Assembly: GCF_009469615.1 (NCBI RefSeq)
Contig: NZ_SSXX01000009.1
Coordinates: forward strand, 97,387-161,386
DNA: 64,000 nucleotides
Source of the DNA: Dechloromonas sp. H13
GTDB taxonomy: Bacteria; Pseudomonadota; Gammaproteobacteria; Burkholderiales; Rhodocyclaceae
Direction: 5' to 3'
Below the pieces are notes generated by a model. The model was not told where the DNA came from. It was given only the letters and a program-made list of their open reading frames with translations, and made no database searches. The position numbers were made by a program, and so were the translations under genes. The first letter of the stretch is position 1. Each line of letters opens with the position of its first letter. Shown one piece after another: positions 42,586 to 53,272 of this stretch.

Positions 42586-44105
42586 TAAAGCGGGACCAGG
42601 GCGAAGAATTCCAGCCCTTCGGAGGCTTCGAGGCGGCGGCCGATCTGCCACAGCTGGGTGGTGCCGGAGGCGGCGAGGCGGAGCTTGTGGCCGCTGGCCA
42701 GCTGGCCGGGACGGGCGATGATGCCGGGGCGGTCGCCGTAGGCCGGCAGGCGGTGGAGGTAGATGCCGCGCCGGATTTCGTTGTGGCCGGGCAGGTCGAC
42801 GACGCTGACCTGCGGCGACAGCGCCTGCAGGCCGAGTTCGAGGCGGCCCTGGGTGTTGGTGGCGATGCGCCGGACCAGGCAGACATGGACCTTGCTCGAT
42901 TCGCGCGGCTGCAGGGCGACGATGTTGCCGACGCCGACCTTCCAGTTCTCGCCCTGGATGAAGCGGACGAGGAAGCCGTCGGGGCTCTGGTCGATCAGCG
43001 ACCATTCGCTGGGCGCGAAGCTTTTCGGGCCATGCTGGTTGGCCGCGTCGGCCGAGCGCCGCGAGCGCGCGCTGCCTTCGATGAAGGGAATGACCTGGGC
43101 TATGCCGCCGACGAGGTCGGCGTGCGGCTTGAAGCGCTTGCGCGCGAAGCGGCGCATCGAGCGGCCGCCGAGCGCCAGCTGCAGGGTGTGGAGCAGGGCC
43201 GGCGGGATGTCGAGGCCGGGTTCGTCGCTGAATTCGGCGCTGCGGTTGGTCGATTTGTCGAGGGCCGCGAGAACGCCGCTGCAGTCGATGATGAGGCCGT
43301 CGAAGATGGGTACGCCCTGCGGCAGGCGCTGCAGCGGGGTGCCGGGGTTGCCTTCCTCGGGACGCACCAGGAAGCAGGAGCCGCTGGCCTGGCTGCTGTT
43401 CGTTTCCGGGGTCACCTCGGCGATCCTGGCGTGGATGGCCAGTTGCTGGGTGCAGAAGATGGCGGCCGCGAGATCGACGCGCGGCAGCTTGCTCGGTTCC
43501 AGGTAGGCGAAGAGCAGGGCGCTCAGGTACTGGTGTTCGATCGGCGCGATGTCCTCGTCCGGCGTCCGGGCATGCTGCTGGCGCGCCATCTGGTACAGCT
43601 CGTGGAGCATGGTCCACGACGACGACGAGGGCTTGGCGTAGGTCCGGTAGGCCAGCTGCTGGCGGCGGGCGAGGAGCATCATCGCGCGCAGGACGGCGCG
43701 CTGGAACATGCGGCCGAGGGCCTTGTGCTGGGTGCCCTGCGCGATGGCACGGGCGATCCCGTAGTAACCGACGGCCAGCGCCTTCATCAGGTTGTCGGCA
43801 GCGAGGGCGGAACTGGTCGCGGCGAGCGGCAGCGGCAATTCGGCGTAATCGATGTGCCGCTCGAGCACGGGCAGTGCCTTTTCGGCCTCCTGGCGGGCGT
43901 CCTCGAGCAGCTTGAAGCGCATGTGCAGGTTCTGCTGCTCGACGATGGCGGGAATCACGCTGGTCGTGAGCTCGTTGACCACCTCGTAGGACGACAGCCC
44001 GGCGACCGTATCGAGCAGTTCGCGCACCTCGGCTGCCTTCTTCTCGGCCAATGGCTGGGCGAAGGGGATCAGGTCGCGAAACAGTCTCAGGGCGGACTTC
44101 ATCAT
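42585..44105 (-). CDS. Conserved protein, possible PilZ-like C-terminal domain
   Basis: A 506-residue cytoplasmic protein; the ATG pair at 44105/44102 is chosen, though an ATG at 44171 is possible. The N-terminal half is helical and rich in Ala and Leu. The C-terminal part (about 390-500) has a beta-rich pattern with SPDGFLVRFIQGENWKVGVGNIVAL that recalls PilZ-type c-di-GMP domains, but the RxxxR motif is not clear. Function unknown. Coupled to rlmJ. Confidence 0.7.
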   Translation of the reverse strand: MMKSALRLFRDLIPFAQPLAEKKAAEVRELLDTVAGLSSYEVVNELTTSVIPAIVEQQNLHMRFKLLEDARQEAEKALPVLERHIDYAELPLPLAATSSALAADNLMKALAVGYYGIARAIAQGTQHKALGRMFQRAVLRAMMLLARRQQLAYRTYAKPSSSSWTMLHELYQMARQQHARTPDEDIAPIEHQYLSALLFAYLEPSKLPRVDLAAAIFCTQQLAIHARIAEVTPETNSSQASGSCFLVRPEEGNPGTPLQRLPQGVPIFDGLIIDCSGVLAALDKSTNRSAEFSDEPGLDIPPALLHTLQLALGGRSMRRFARKRFKPHADLVGGIAQVIPFIEGSARSRRSADAANQHGPKSFAPSEWSLIDQSPDGFLVRFIQGENWKVGVGNIVALQPRESSKVHVCLVRRIATNTQGRLELGLQALSPQVSVVDLPGHNEIRRGIYLHRLPAYGDRPGIIARPGQLASGHKLRLAASGTTQLWQIGRRLEASEGLEFFALVPL

Positions 44106-44191
44106 TCGGCGCAAGTGTGAGGTGCGCGGATTATCCCGCAAAATCCCCAAAAACGCCGTGGCATGTTTCACGGTTTGCGTATACTTCGGCG

Positions 44192-44551
44192 ATGGATTTT
44201 CTCGAACTGCTCGTTCTGGGCCTGATGGCAGCCGGCGTCTGGCTCTGGCTGGACAGCCTCAAGGCGCGCGAAATCGGCATCCGGGCAGCGCAGGCGGCGT
44301 GCGCCGAGGAAGGGCTGCAACTGCTCGACGAAACGGTGGTCATCCGTTCGCTGCGGCCGGCGCGCGACGATGACGGGCAACTGAAACTGCGCCGCGTCTA
44401 CGCCTTCGAATACAGCGACAACGGCGACAACCGCCGGCCCGGCAGCGTGACCATGCTCGGACAGCGCGTCGAACTGCTGCACGTTCGCCCCCAACTCTAC
44501 GTGGTGCCCAGGGCGCCGGAAACTCATGAAACCCAGTATCGAAACGATTGA
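44192..44551 (+). CDS. DUF3301 family protein
   Basis: A 119-residue protein with an N-terminal helix (LELLVLGLMAAGVWLWLDSL) and a soluble domain including the family segment LQLLDETVVIRSLRPARDDDGQLKLRRVYAFEYS. DUF3301 proteins are found beside D-hexose-6-phosphate mutarotase genes, as here, where the two genes overlap by 26 bases. Function unknown. Confidence 0.87.
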   Translation: MDFLELLVLGLMAAGVWLWLDSLKAREIGIRAAQAACAEEGLQLLDETVVIRSLRPARDDDGQLKLRRVYAFEYSDNGDNRRPGSVTMLGQRVELLHVRPQLYVVPRAPETHETQYRND

Positions 44552-45374
44552 ATTCCACGGTATCGAGGCCTTGCGCCTCAACGGGCCGCGCGGCGCGTCG
44601 GCGGTCATCAGCCGCCTTGGCGGGCAGGTCCTGTCGTGGATCACGCCGGACGGCCGCGAGCGCCTGTTTCTCTCCGAGCGGGCGGTTTTCGACGGCAGCG
44701 TCGCCATCCGCGGTGGCATTCCGGTCTGCTTTCCGCAGTTTGCCGGCCTCGGCACCCTGCCGAAGCACGGTTTCGTGCGCACCCGCGAGTGGACAGTCAC
44801 GGCGCAGCGCTGCGGCGACGACTATGCGCTGGCCACCCTCGCCATCGCCGACGATGCGGACACTCGCGCCCTCTGGCCGCACCCGTTCAAGGCCGAAATC
44901 ACCCTGATGATCGAGGTCGACCGCATCGATGTCGAATTCGGCGTCGAGAATACCGGCTCCGCCCCGTTCGACTTCACCGGCGCGCTGCATTCCTATCTGC
45001 GCGTCGTCCAGGTCGAGGATGCCGCGCTCGAGGGTCTGTACGGCCACGACTACCGCGATGCCGCCAACGGCGACCGGGTGGTGCGCGAAACCGGCACCGA
45101 GCTGGTCGTCGACGGCGAGGTGGACCGCGTCTATCGCAACGTCCGGCGGCCGCAGCTGCTCAAGGCCGGCAACCTCAGCCTGGGCATCCAGAGCCAGGGG
45201 TTTCCCGACGTCGTGGTGTGGAACCCGTGGGTCGAGCGCTGCGCCGCCCTCGCCGACATGGCGCCCGACGGCTGGCGGCACATGCTGTGCGTCGAGGCGG
45301 CCATCGCCAGCCAGCCGGTGACGCTGCCGCCCGGCGAGGAGTGGTACGGACGGCAGACCCTGGTCGCCGTCTGA
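44526..45374 (+). CDS. D-hexose-6-phosphate mutarotase (YeaD family)
   Basis: A 282-residue aldose-1-epimerase-fold enzyme. RGGIPVCFPQF, LPKHGFVR and SYLRV are family stretches; the His and Glu in these regions are the usual catalytic residues. It interconverts alpha and beta anomers of glucose-6-phosphate or similar sugars. It overlaps the DUF3301 gene by 26 bases. Confidence 0.93.
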   Translation: MKPSIETIEFHGIEALRLNGPRGASAVISRLGGQVLSWITPDGRERLFLSERAVFDGSVAIRGGIPVCFPQFAGLGTLPKHGFVRTREWTVTAQRCGDDYALATLAIADDADTRALWPHPFKAEITLMIEVDRIDVEFGVENTGSAPFDFTGALHSYLRVVQVEDAALEGLYGHDYRDAANGDRVVRETGTELVVDGEVDRVYRNVRRPQLLKAGNLSLGIQSQGFPDVVVWNPWVERCAALADMAPDGWRHMLCVEAAIASQPVTLPPGEEWYGRQTLVAV

Positions 45375-45393
45375 GGGCAGGCAGGCGCTCCGC

Positions 45394-47151
45394 TCAGGTG
45401 GAGGGCAGCACCGAGAGCCCGGCCACCCGGTTGCGGCCGGTCTGCTTGGCGCGGTAGAGCCACTCGTCGGCGTCGTTGATCAGCTGGTCTAGGCTTTCGT
45501 GGGCGCTCCGCTCGGCGATGCCGAAGCTGGCCGAGAGCTTGATCGGCTTGCGCAGCGTGCCCAGGCGCAGGGCGGCGATCTTCGAGCGCAGGCGCTCGGC
45601 CAGCAGGCTGGCCTGCTCGGCGTTTGTTTCCGGCAGCAGGATGACGAATTCCTCGCCCCCCCAGCGGGCGACGATGTCGCTGCTGCGGCAGACTTCCGGC
45701 AGCAGCGCCGAAACCGCCTGCAGCACCTTGTCGCCCATCGCGTGGCCGTGGGTGTCGTTGATTTTCTTGAAGAAATCGATGTCGACCATCATCGCCGCCA
45801 GCGGGCGCTGGCTGCGCCGGGCAGTGCTCCATACCGGCGCGGCGTGTTCGAGGAAAGCCCGCCGGTTGAGCAGCCCGGTCAGCGGGTCGGTGCGGGCGAG
45901 ATGCTCGGCTCGCGCCTGGGCGCGCTGGTACTGGCGCATCCGGTAGGCGAGGGCGAGGGCGAGCAGGATGCCCTCGGCGACGACACCCCAGCCGGCGGCA
46001 TGGAAGGCGACCGACGAATAGGCGAGGCCGAACCAGACGGCCAGCGCCGTCGCCATGTTGCCCAGCATCGAGGTCAGTGCGGCGGTCAGGAAGTAGTGGC
46101 TGGCGATCTGGCCGCGGCGGGCCGCGACGATGCCGAGCCAGACCATGACGATCGAGAACGCCAGGACGAAGAGAAAGGCGACCAGCACCGCGTCCGCCTG
46201 GCGCTGGAGCAGGATCGCCAGCAGGACCACGAGGAGCCCGGTCAGCGATAGCCAGCGCACCAGACGATGCAGTTGCGGCGCGAACTGGCCGAGATTCAGG
46301 AAGCCGTCGGCGAAGCGCAGGCCCAGACAGCCGAAGATCACCATCATCAGCGGGATGGCGTATTGCTGCAGGGTCGTGTTCGCGGGCCACAGCCAGATGT
46401 AGGCGTGGCCGGTGTAGCACAGGTTGAGCAGGATGAAGCTGCCGAGATAGACGGTGTAGTCGAGGTAGCTGCGTTCGCGCAGACCGATGTAGAGCATGGC
46501 GTTGTAGGCGATTAGCGCCAGCAGGAAGCCGTAGAGCAACCCATAGCCATAGTCGTACTGGCGCTGCAGGGCGCCGATCTGGGTGTCGTCGAGCAGGCGG
46601 ACGGGCACCAGCAGCGGGTCCGGCGTCTCGACGCGGAGCAGGATCTCGTTCTGGCCGGGCGGCAGCGTCAGCTCGAAGACGTAGCCGAGGCCGGGCAGCG
46701 GGTGCTGGGCGCCCGCGTCGGCGTCGCCCGCCGTCCGGTGGGCGACGAGCTGTCCGTCATTGACGAGATAGACGTCGATGCGGTCGAGCCAGGAGTTTTC
46801 CACCTGCAGGCGGCGCTCGGCGGCACGCAGACCGTTGTTGTCCGCGGCCAGGCGCAGCCAGACAGGGCGCGCCCCGATCCCGAACTTGAGCACTTCCTCG
46901 TGACCCCGGACATAGGCCCCGCGTCGAAACTGTTCGACCGCCTCGTCGAGCGTCAGCGGCCGCCCCTTCTCGACGATGACTTCCATCCAGCGGCCGAGCG
47001 GTTCGCCGGGCAGGAATTCGAGCGCCGCGGCGTGAACCCAGACGGCCTGCATCGCCAGCAGCCAGAACAGCACGGCGCCGACCAGCCGGGACAGGGCCGG
47101 CAGGCGTGCAGCGGGGCGACAGAGCGAGGCGGAAGGCATGGAAACGAGCAT
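45394..47151 (-). CDS. 7TMR-DISM diguanylate cyclase
   Basis: A 585-residue inner-membrane signalling enzyme. A signal-anchor region (about 22-42) leads into a periplasmic 7TMR-DISM sensor (about 45-190), then seven helices (190-390) and a GGDEF domain (425-585). The catalytic loop is GGEEF at about 497, and the inhibitory RxxD site (RSSD) sits five residues before it, so the enzyme should make c-di-GMP with product inhibition. The start codon is uncertain: 47151 or 47139. Confidence 0.92.
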   Translation of the reverse strand: MLVSMPSASLCRPAARLPALSRLVGAVLFWLLAMQAVWVHAAALEFLPGEPLGRWMEVIVEKGRPLTLDEAVEQFRRGAYVRGHEEVLKFGIGARPVWLRLAADNNGLRAAERRLQVENSWLDRIDVYLVNDGQLVAHRTAGDADAGAQHPLPGLGYVFELTLPPGQNEILLRVETPDPLLVPVRLLDDTQIGALQRQYDYGYGLLYGFLLALIAYNAMLYIGLRERSYLDYTVYLGSFILLNLCYTGHAYIWLWPANTTLQQYAIPLMMVIFGCLGLRFADGFLNLGQFAPQLHRLVRWLSLTGLLVVLLAILLQRQADAVLVAFLFVLAFSIVMVWLGIVAARRGQIASHYFLTAALTSMLGNMATALAVWFGLAYSSVAFHAAGWGVVAEGILLALALAYRMRQYQRAQARAEHLARTDPLTGLLNRRAFLEHAAPVWSTARRSQRPLAAMMVDIDFFKKINDTHGHAMGDKVLQAVSALLPEVCRSSDIVARWGGEEFVILLPETNAEQASLLAERLRSKIAALRLGTLRKPIKLSASFGIAERSAHESLDQLINDADEWLYRAKQTGRNRVAGLSVLPST

Positions 47152-47313
47152 GGGCGCAAGGTTAGCCGCGGGCCTCGTGACGCCGGTATGAAATTTTCCA
47201 CGGTCGGGGCATGACAATACTGAAAGCAGGGGAATTATTTGATCTGGATTGGCGTCCGGGCATCGGCTTTTGGTTAGCCTTCCCATGTCGCCGCCAACCG
47301 GATTTCCGCCGCC

Positions 47314-48045
47314 ATGACCATCAACCCCCTAACGACCGCGATGCTGCGCCAGGCCCTGGCCGACGGCTGGCGCCTCGCCAACGCCACGCGCGGCGTCAGC
47401 ATCGCCTACTCGCTGATTTTCGTCCTGGGCGGTGCGGCGATCATGGGCGGGCTGCTGGCGCAGGGGTGGTCGCCATTCGTGATCGCCGCAGCGGGGGCCT
47501 TCATGCTCGTCGGGCCGGCAATCCTGGCCGGATTCTTCGGGATCGCGCGGGCGTTCGAGGCGGGCGCGCCGGTCACCCCGGGTGCGGTGGCTGCCGGCTT
47601 CGCCGGCGCGGCGCGGGCCCTGTGGGCGCTGGCGCTGGTCTGCGGCCTGCTGTTCATGATCTTCATCACCGACGCGGCGATTCTCTATGCCTACATGGTC
47701 GGTGCCACGCCGGTTTGGCTGGTCGACCTGATACCGGCGGCGGCCGGCGTGATCGGCTTCGTCAAATGGGCGGCGGTTTCCGGGCTGGTCGTCGCGTTGC
47801 TGCTCTACTGCATTTCGGCATTTTCGGTGCCGCTGCTGTGCGAGCGGCGGACGGGGCTGGTCGATGCGGTGGTGACCAGCGTGCGCGTCGTGCTCGGCAA
47901 CTTCGGACCGGCCATTTTGTGGGCTTTTTTGCTGTCGACCGCAACCATCGCCAGCGTCGTGCTGCTGCCGCTGCTGCCGCTGACCCTGCCGTGGCTCGCC
48001 TACGCCAGCCGGGCGCTCTATCGGCAGGTTTTGCCGCCGGGCTAG
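47314..48045 (+). CDS. BPSS1780/DUF2189-type integral membrane protein
   Basis: A 243-residue protein with six hydrophobic helices, similar to the BPSS1780 family of betaproteobacterial membrane proteins. No catalytic motif is visible. Function unknown. It carries a copy of the dispersed GTCGAC motif at 47925-47945, which creates rare codons (GCT TTT TTG) at that point. Confidence 0.85.
   Translation: MTINPLTTAMLRQALADGWRLANATRGVSIAYSLIFVLGGAAIMGGLLAQGWSPFVIAAAGAFMLVGPAILAGFFGIARAFEAGAPVTPGAVAAGFAGAARALWALALVCGLLFMIFITDAAILYAYMVGATPVWLVDLIPAAAGVIGFVKWAAVSGLVVALLLYCISAFSVPLLCERRTGLVDAVVTSVRVVLGNFGPAILWAFLLSTATIASVVLLPLLPLTLPWLAYASRALYRQVLPPG
47925..47945 (+). repeat. Copy of dispersed motif T-tract/GTCGACC (inside a gene)
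   Basis: TTTTTT-GCT-GTCGACCGCAAC inside the DUF2189-type gene, encoding F-L-L-S-T-A-T rather than the Ala-Val-Asp seen in other coding copies. Confidence 0.65.
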
Positions 48046-48069
48046 GTCTTTGTTGCATTGCGGCAACGG

Positions 48070-48075
48070 TATAAT
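48070..48075 (+). promoter_or_regulatory. -10 element TATAAT for prfC
   Basis: A perfect TATAAT 31 bases before the GTG start of prfC. No good -35 is found at 16-18 bases. It supports the internal GTG start at 48106 over an earlier codon that would lie upstream of the transcript start. Confidence 0.55.
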
Positions 48076-48105
48076 CGCTGTCTTTCCGCTCTTCAGCCGC
48101 CCGCC

Positions 48106-49680
<1,575 letters not shown>

Positions 49681-49686
49681 TCGCAA

Positions 49687-52155
49687 TCAGGGATTGCCAG
49701 CGCCTTCTGACAGCACTCGGGCGCAGTCGGGAACCTCGGCAATGTAGGCTTGGGCATCGTCCTTGCCAACGCCGAGGCGCGCTTGCGCACGTTCATCGTT
49801 GCCCCAGCCTGGTGTCCTGATGTCACCCCATGCCGATAGAAATTTCAGATCCCCGGAGTCGGCACTGCCCCTGATCGGATGCGCACCCTGCCAGCACAGG
49901 ATGCGCTCGTAGGCCTTGCCACTCGGGTCGGAACGGACACGATCTATTGCCTGGATTGCCTGGCGTGTGTAATGCCGGGCCAGTTCGCGGTAGGCGCCAT
50001 AGATGTTGGCGCTCGAGTTGAATGTCATCTTCACCGTCGATCCCTGGGGAAACTCCGGTGTGTCGAAGTTGGAAACGTGCCGCACGTAATTGTCATTTCG
50101 TAGCAACACAGCCGAGCTTTCGCATGGCAGTTCGTCGTTACTGCCACAACTCGCGATGATCCGGCGTGAAGATTCCCCTGCCGGTGATACATGGCAACCG
50201 GGGCCTTCCGCTTCTGGAACTTGGCATTGGGTTTGCTGGTTGAGCCAGTAGGGGTAGTCGAAAGCCGGCTTGACGATCCATAAGCGATTGACCGGGTCGG
50301 CGAGGCAACCGGACGGCTTCTCGCTCGGGCTGACGCAAGCGGCAAGGAAGGGGTAGGGCCAACCCCATATCGGGTAGAAAAATGCCGGCTCGCCCATTAT
50401 GTTTCGGTGTCCTTTCAGGTTTTGCAACTTGTCTGCTAACTGCTCGTCATTCCGCGCGTTCCGCGAGCGGCGGAGGATGTTTTCGTTCAGGCAGCCCTCT
50501 GGCCAGCGTGTCAGACCAGGAATGTGCAAGTGCAGGCCACGCCGCAGGTAAAGTTCATTGTGCAGGTAGCAAAGGTCTCCCATGGAGCCTTCGGCATCCT
50601 GTGAGTGGTCTGAGACGATGATGTCCCTGACGCCCCCTACAATCGGGCCGTAGGCGCCGAGATTGTCCGAAGAGCCGCCATCGACCAGGCGCACGAATAC
50701 CGGGTCGCTCCCGGCCGCATGCGCGCTTGCCGACTCTGCAAGATACAGGGGGAATGGGGCAGATTCATGCACCCTCTCCCGCACCTTTCCTACCCTTGGC
50801 CGATGATTCTTGTCCAGATTTATCAGATCGATGCCCCAGTTGAGGTTGCTTGCCTGTAACCCTACCCCGGCAAGAAAGCGCGCCGGTTGCCCCAGCGTCT
50901 GTTCATTGGCGTCAAAGAAAGCGGCCGATGCATTCACTGCGCTCAATAAGGGCGAGAGGTTCTCGAGGGGTTCGTCGGTGTCCCACAAGGTGCGATGATC
51001 GATCGGAATCGGCCCGACAGACTCCGCGCATTGCTCTTGCCCCGACATGTGAAAGATGTGTTCGTCGAGGTTTACATCGTTCTGGCCGAGCCAGCCGAGC
51101 AAGTGGCGACTGGGAGCCGCAGTCGCGTTGATCACCCAGAGCGGTGGATCCGTGGGTTGGCCGCGGGTCAACTCCCGGAGCTTGGCGAAATTCAGATTGC
51201 TGGCGTCGAGCACCAGCCGGTCATCGACAAATTTCGCGCCGGCAATGGCATGCACGTTTGCGGCCCACTCTGTTGTTCCCTGCAGGGCTCTGGCGTCCTG
51301 CGGGCGCAAACCGAAAGCCATGCCGATCCCGTCACGGTAGGCGACGCGCGATGGCGAGAGGTTGACTGGCCAGTCGAAGATGAAGTTGGCGGTCCAGGCG
51401 AAGGGCAGCGAGATGCCTGTAGCCAGAACGAGAACCGCGCCGGAGGCCAGGTTGGGTGCCGTATCGTTTTGGCCGTCGTCGCTTACCCCAAAATTGCAGA
51501 ATTGCCAGGCAAGGACGTCCTGATGGCAGCGGAGAAACTGCTGGTGCAGGGTTTCGGGACGGGTCGTGTTCCAGTAAGCGGTTGCCTTTTCCAGCTTTTC
51601 CGTCCCTGCGTCGATTATCGCGTTGGCGTAGGGCGGGCAGAACAGACTTTCCTTGGTCGTTCCCCGCCGCCCGGCTTCGGCTGTCGTGATTTCATCATGA
51701 TTTGCGAAATGTTCCTGGAGGTTGTTCGGAATGCAGTCGGTGAAGTAATTCCTGAGCGAGTCCGGTTTCCAGGTTTCTCCCGATTCAGACGTGCTGGAGG
51801 ACGTCTTCTTGTCGCTATTCGCGTCGATAAGCCGTGAATAGAGGAAATATCCCGCATAGCTGCCACCGGATACCGTGGAGATCATGCCGGTCTGAGCGAT
51901 GGCAAGCTTGCTTCCCCGCTCGGCCGATCCTCTGGCTTTCATTTCCTCGCTGGTCAGCGCCGAGAGTACGCCCATGCCGAAAGATGCCGCCTTGGTGCCC
52001 CCGCCGGCCAGGGTAACTGCCAGGCCGAATTGTGTATTTCTTGCATCGTCCACGAGCGGCTGGCACTTTTTGCCATCACTATTGCCACCGTTGGCCGGGC
52101 CACCTGCACCAAGGAGGAGCGATGCGAGTGCCAGCCACTGAAAGACGGGCTTCAT
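49687..52155 (-). CDS. Secreted cPLA2/patatin-like acyl hydrolase
   Basis: An 822-residue protein with a signal peptide. Near the N-terminus, LAGGGTKAASFG gives the oxyanion loop and STVSGGSYAG gives the nucleophile (S96), which is closer to the GLSGGSW elbow of cytosolic phospholipase A2 and fungal phospholipase B than to GxSxG patatins. The catalytic Asp is likely in LVDGGSSDNLGAYGP. Many cysteines suggest disulfides in the periplasm or outside. The ATG at 52155 has GAGG six bases before it; one at 52167 lacks a ribosome site. Codon use is less G+C-biased than in neighbours, which hints at transfer. Confidence 0.8.
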   Translation of the reverse strand: MKPVFQWLALASLLLGAGGPANGGNSDGKKCQPLVDDARNTQFGLAVTLAGGGTKAASFGMGVLSALTSEEMKARGSAERGSKLAIAQTGMISTVSGGSYAGYFLYSRLIDANSDKKTSSSTSESGETWKPDSLRNYFTDCIPNNLQEHFANHDEITTAEAGRRGTTKESLFCPPYANAIIDAGTEKLEKATAYWNTTRPETLHQQFLRCHQDVLAWQFCNFGVSDDGQNDTAPNLASGAVLVLATGISLPFAWTANFIFDWPVNLSPSRVAYRDGIGMAFGLRPQDARALQGTTEWAANVHAIAGAKFVDDRLVLDASNLNFAKLRELTRGQPTDPPLWVINATAAPSRHLLGWLGQNDVNLDEHIFHMSGQEQCAESVGPIPIDHRTLWDTDEPLENLSPLLSAVNASAAFFDANEQTLGQPARFLAGVGLQASNLNWGIDLINLDKNHRPRVGKVRERVHESAPFPLYLAESASAHAAGSDPVFVRLVDGGSSDNLGAYGPIVGGVRDIIVSDHSQDAEGSMGDLCYLHNELYLRRGLHLHIPGLTRWPEGCLNENILRRSRNARNDEQLADKLQNLKGHRNIMGEPAFFYPIWGWPYPFLAACVSPSEKPSGCLADPVNRLWIVKPAFDYPYWLNQQTQCQVPEAEGPGCHVSPAGESSRRIIASCGSNDELPCESSAVLLRNDNYVRHVSNFDTPEFPQGSTVKMTFNSSANIYGAYRELARHYTRQAIQAIDRVRSDPSGKAYERILCWQGAHPIRGSADSGDLKFLSAWGDIRTPGWGNDERAQARLGVGKDDAQAYIAEVPDCARVLSEGAGNP

Positions 52156-52299
52156 GGGTCGCCTCATGCAGATGAACTGAAACGAAATCGGCGGAAGAAG
52201 TGTGCCAACATTCAGGTTGGCATGCCGATACCTGAAGGCTATGCGTGCACAGTAGCGATGCGCAAGGCCTTGCGCAACAAATCGCCTCCAGGCAGATCC

Positions 52300-52743
52300 T
52301 CAGCGCCTAGCCAGCAGGCGGTCGAGCTGGTTGGCGAACGCCTGGCGGTCAGCCTGGCTGAACGGCGGCGGCCCGCCGGTTTCGACGCCGCTGCCGCGCA
52401 GGACGTCCATGAAATTGCGCATGTCCAGTGCCTGGCGGATGTTTTCCTTGCTGTAGAGCTCGCCGCGCGGGTTGAGCGCCAGCGCGCCCTTGTCGATGAC
52501 GGCGGCGGCCAGCGGGATGTCGGCGGTGATGACGAGGTCGCCGGCCTGCACGTTTTCCGCGATGTGGTTGTCGGCCACATCGAAGCCCTTGGCCACCTGG
52601 ACCGAGCGAATGCCCGGGTAGGGTGGCGTTTTCAGCCACTGGTTGGCGACCAGCGTCAGTGGCAGGCGGGTGCGTTCGGCGACGCGGTAGAGAATTTCCT
52701 TGATGACGCCGGGGCAGGCGTCGGCATCGACCCAGATGTGCAT
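52300..52743 (-). CDS. YaiI/YqxD family protein (DUF188)
   Basis: A 147-residue PIN-like fold protein; [35 protein letters not shown] and NFMDVLRG are UPF0178 signatures. The acidic residues in DADACP and TADIP could bind metal for nuclease activity, which has not been proven for the family. Stands alone between the phospholipase-like gene and a small secreted protein gene. Confidence 0.93.
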   Translation of the reverse strand: MHIWVDADACPGVIKEILYRVAERTRLPLTLVANQWLKTPPYPGIRSVQVAKGFDVADNHIAENVQAGDLVITADIPLAAAVIDKGALALNPRGELYSKENIRQALDMRNFMDVLRGSGVETGGPPPFSQADRQAFANQLDRLLARR

Positions 52744-52789
52744 GGGGAATCCGCGGGTGGCTGATTCCCGATGATACCTCCTGGAACGC

Positions 52790-53098
52790 TCAGGGCAGCG
52801 GGATGACGATCGGCGAAACGCCGATGGTCACGGCCGGGCGCGGCGCGTAGTAGGGCCGCTCGTAGACCACCGGGGGCGGCGGGCCGTAGTAAACCGGGGC
52901 CGGTGCGTAGTAGGGCGCATAGACGGCGGGGCCTCGGTAATGGCGGTGATGATGATGGTGCCTGTGTTCCCAGCCGCGGCCGTCGTAATAGCGGCGGTCG
53001 TAGTCGCGGCCGCGGCCGTCGGCGAAGGCGGCGGAGGCCGAGAGGGTCAGGATGGCGCCGGTCAGGGTGGCGGCGACGATCTTCATCAGGGTTTTCAT
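52790..53098 (-). CDS. Secreted His/Tyr/Pro-rich protein
   Basis: A 102-residue exported protein: signal peptide (about 1-27, ending SASAAFA), then a His-rich patch ([13 protein letters not shown]) and a Tyr/Pro-rich tail. Similar small proteins are common in betaproteobacteria and may bind metals or the cell surface. A good ribosome site (GCAGGAGA) lies before the ATG. Function unknown. Confidence 0.82.
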   Translation of the reverse strand: MKTLMKIVAATLTGAILTLSASAAFADGRGRDYDRRYYDGRGWEHRHHHHHRHYRGPAVYAPYYAPAPVYYGPPPPVVYERPYYAPRPAVTIGVSPIVIPLP

Positions 53099-53272
53099 GC
53101 GGTTTCTCCTGCGGTTCGAGGTCCCGGCCACGCTGTGCCGGATTGCATGATCGAAGGATAGCGGGGGCGCGCCGGCCAAGCTGTTAGGAATTGTAAGCAA
53201 ATGTAGACCGGCGCCCGCTGGCCGGATTTGGGATAATGCCCACCTTTCCCGCCATCACGCCGCGCCACGCCC

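Noticed and set aside
48058..48105. Upstream extension of prfC
   Set aside because: It would start before the TATAAT element at 48070 and adds residues not found in RF3.
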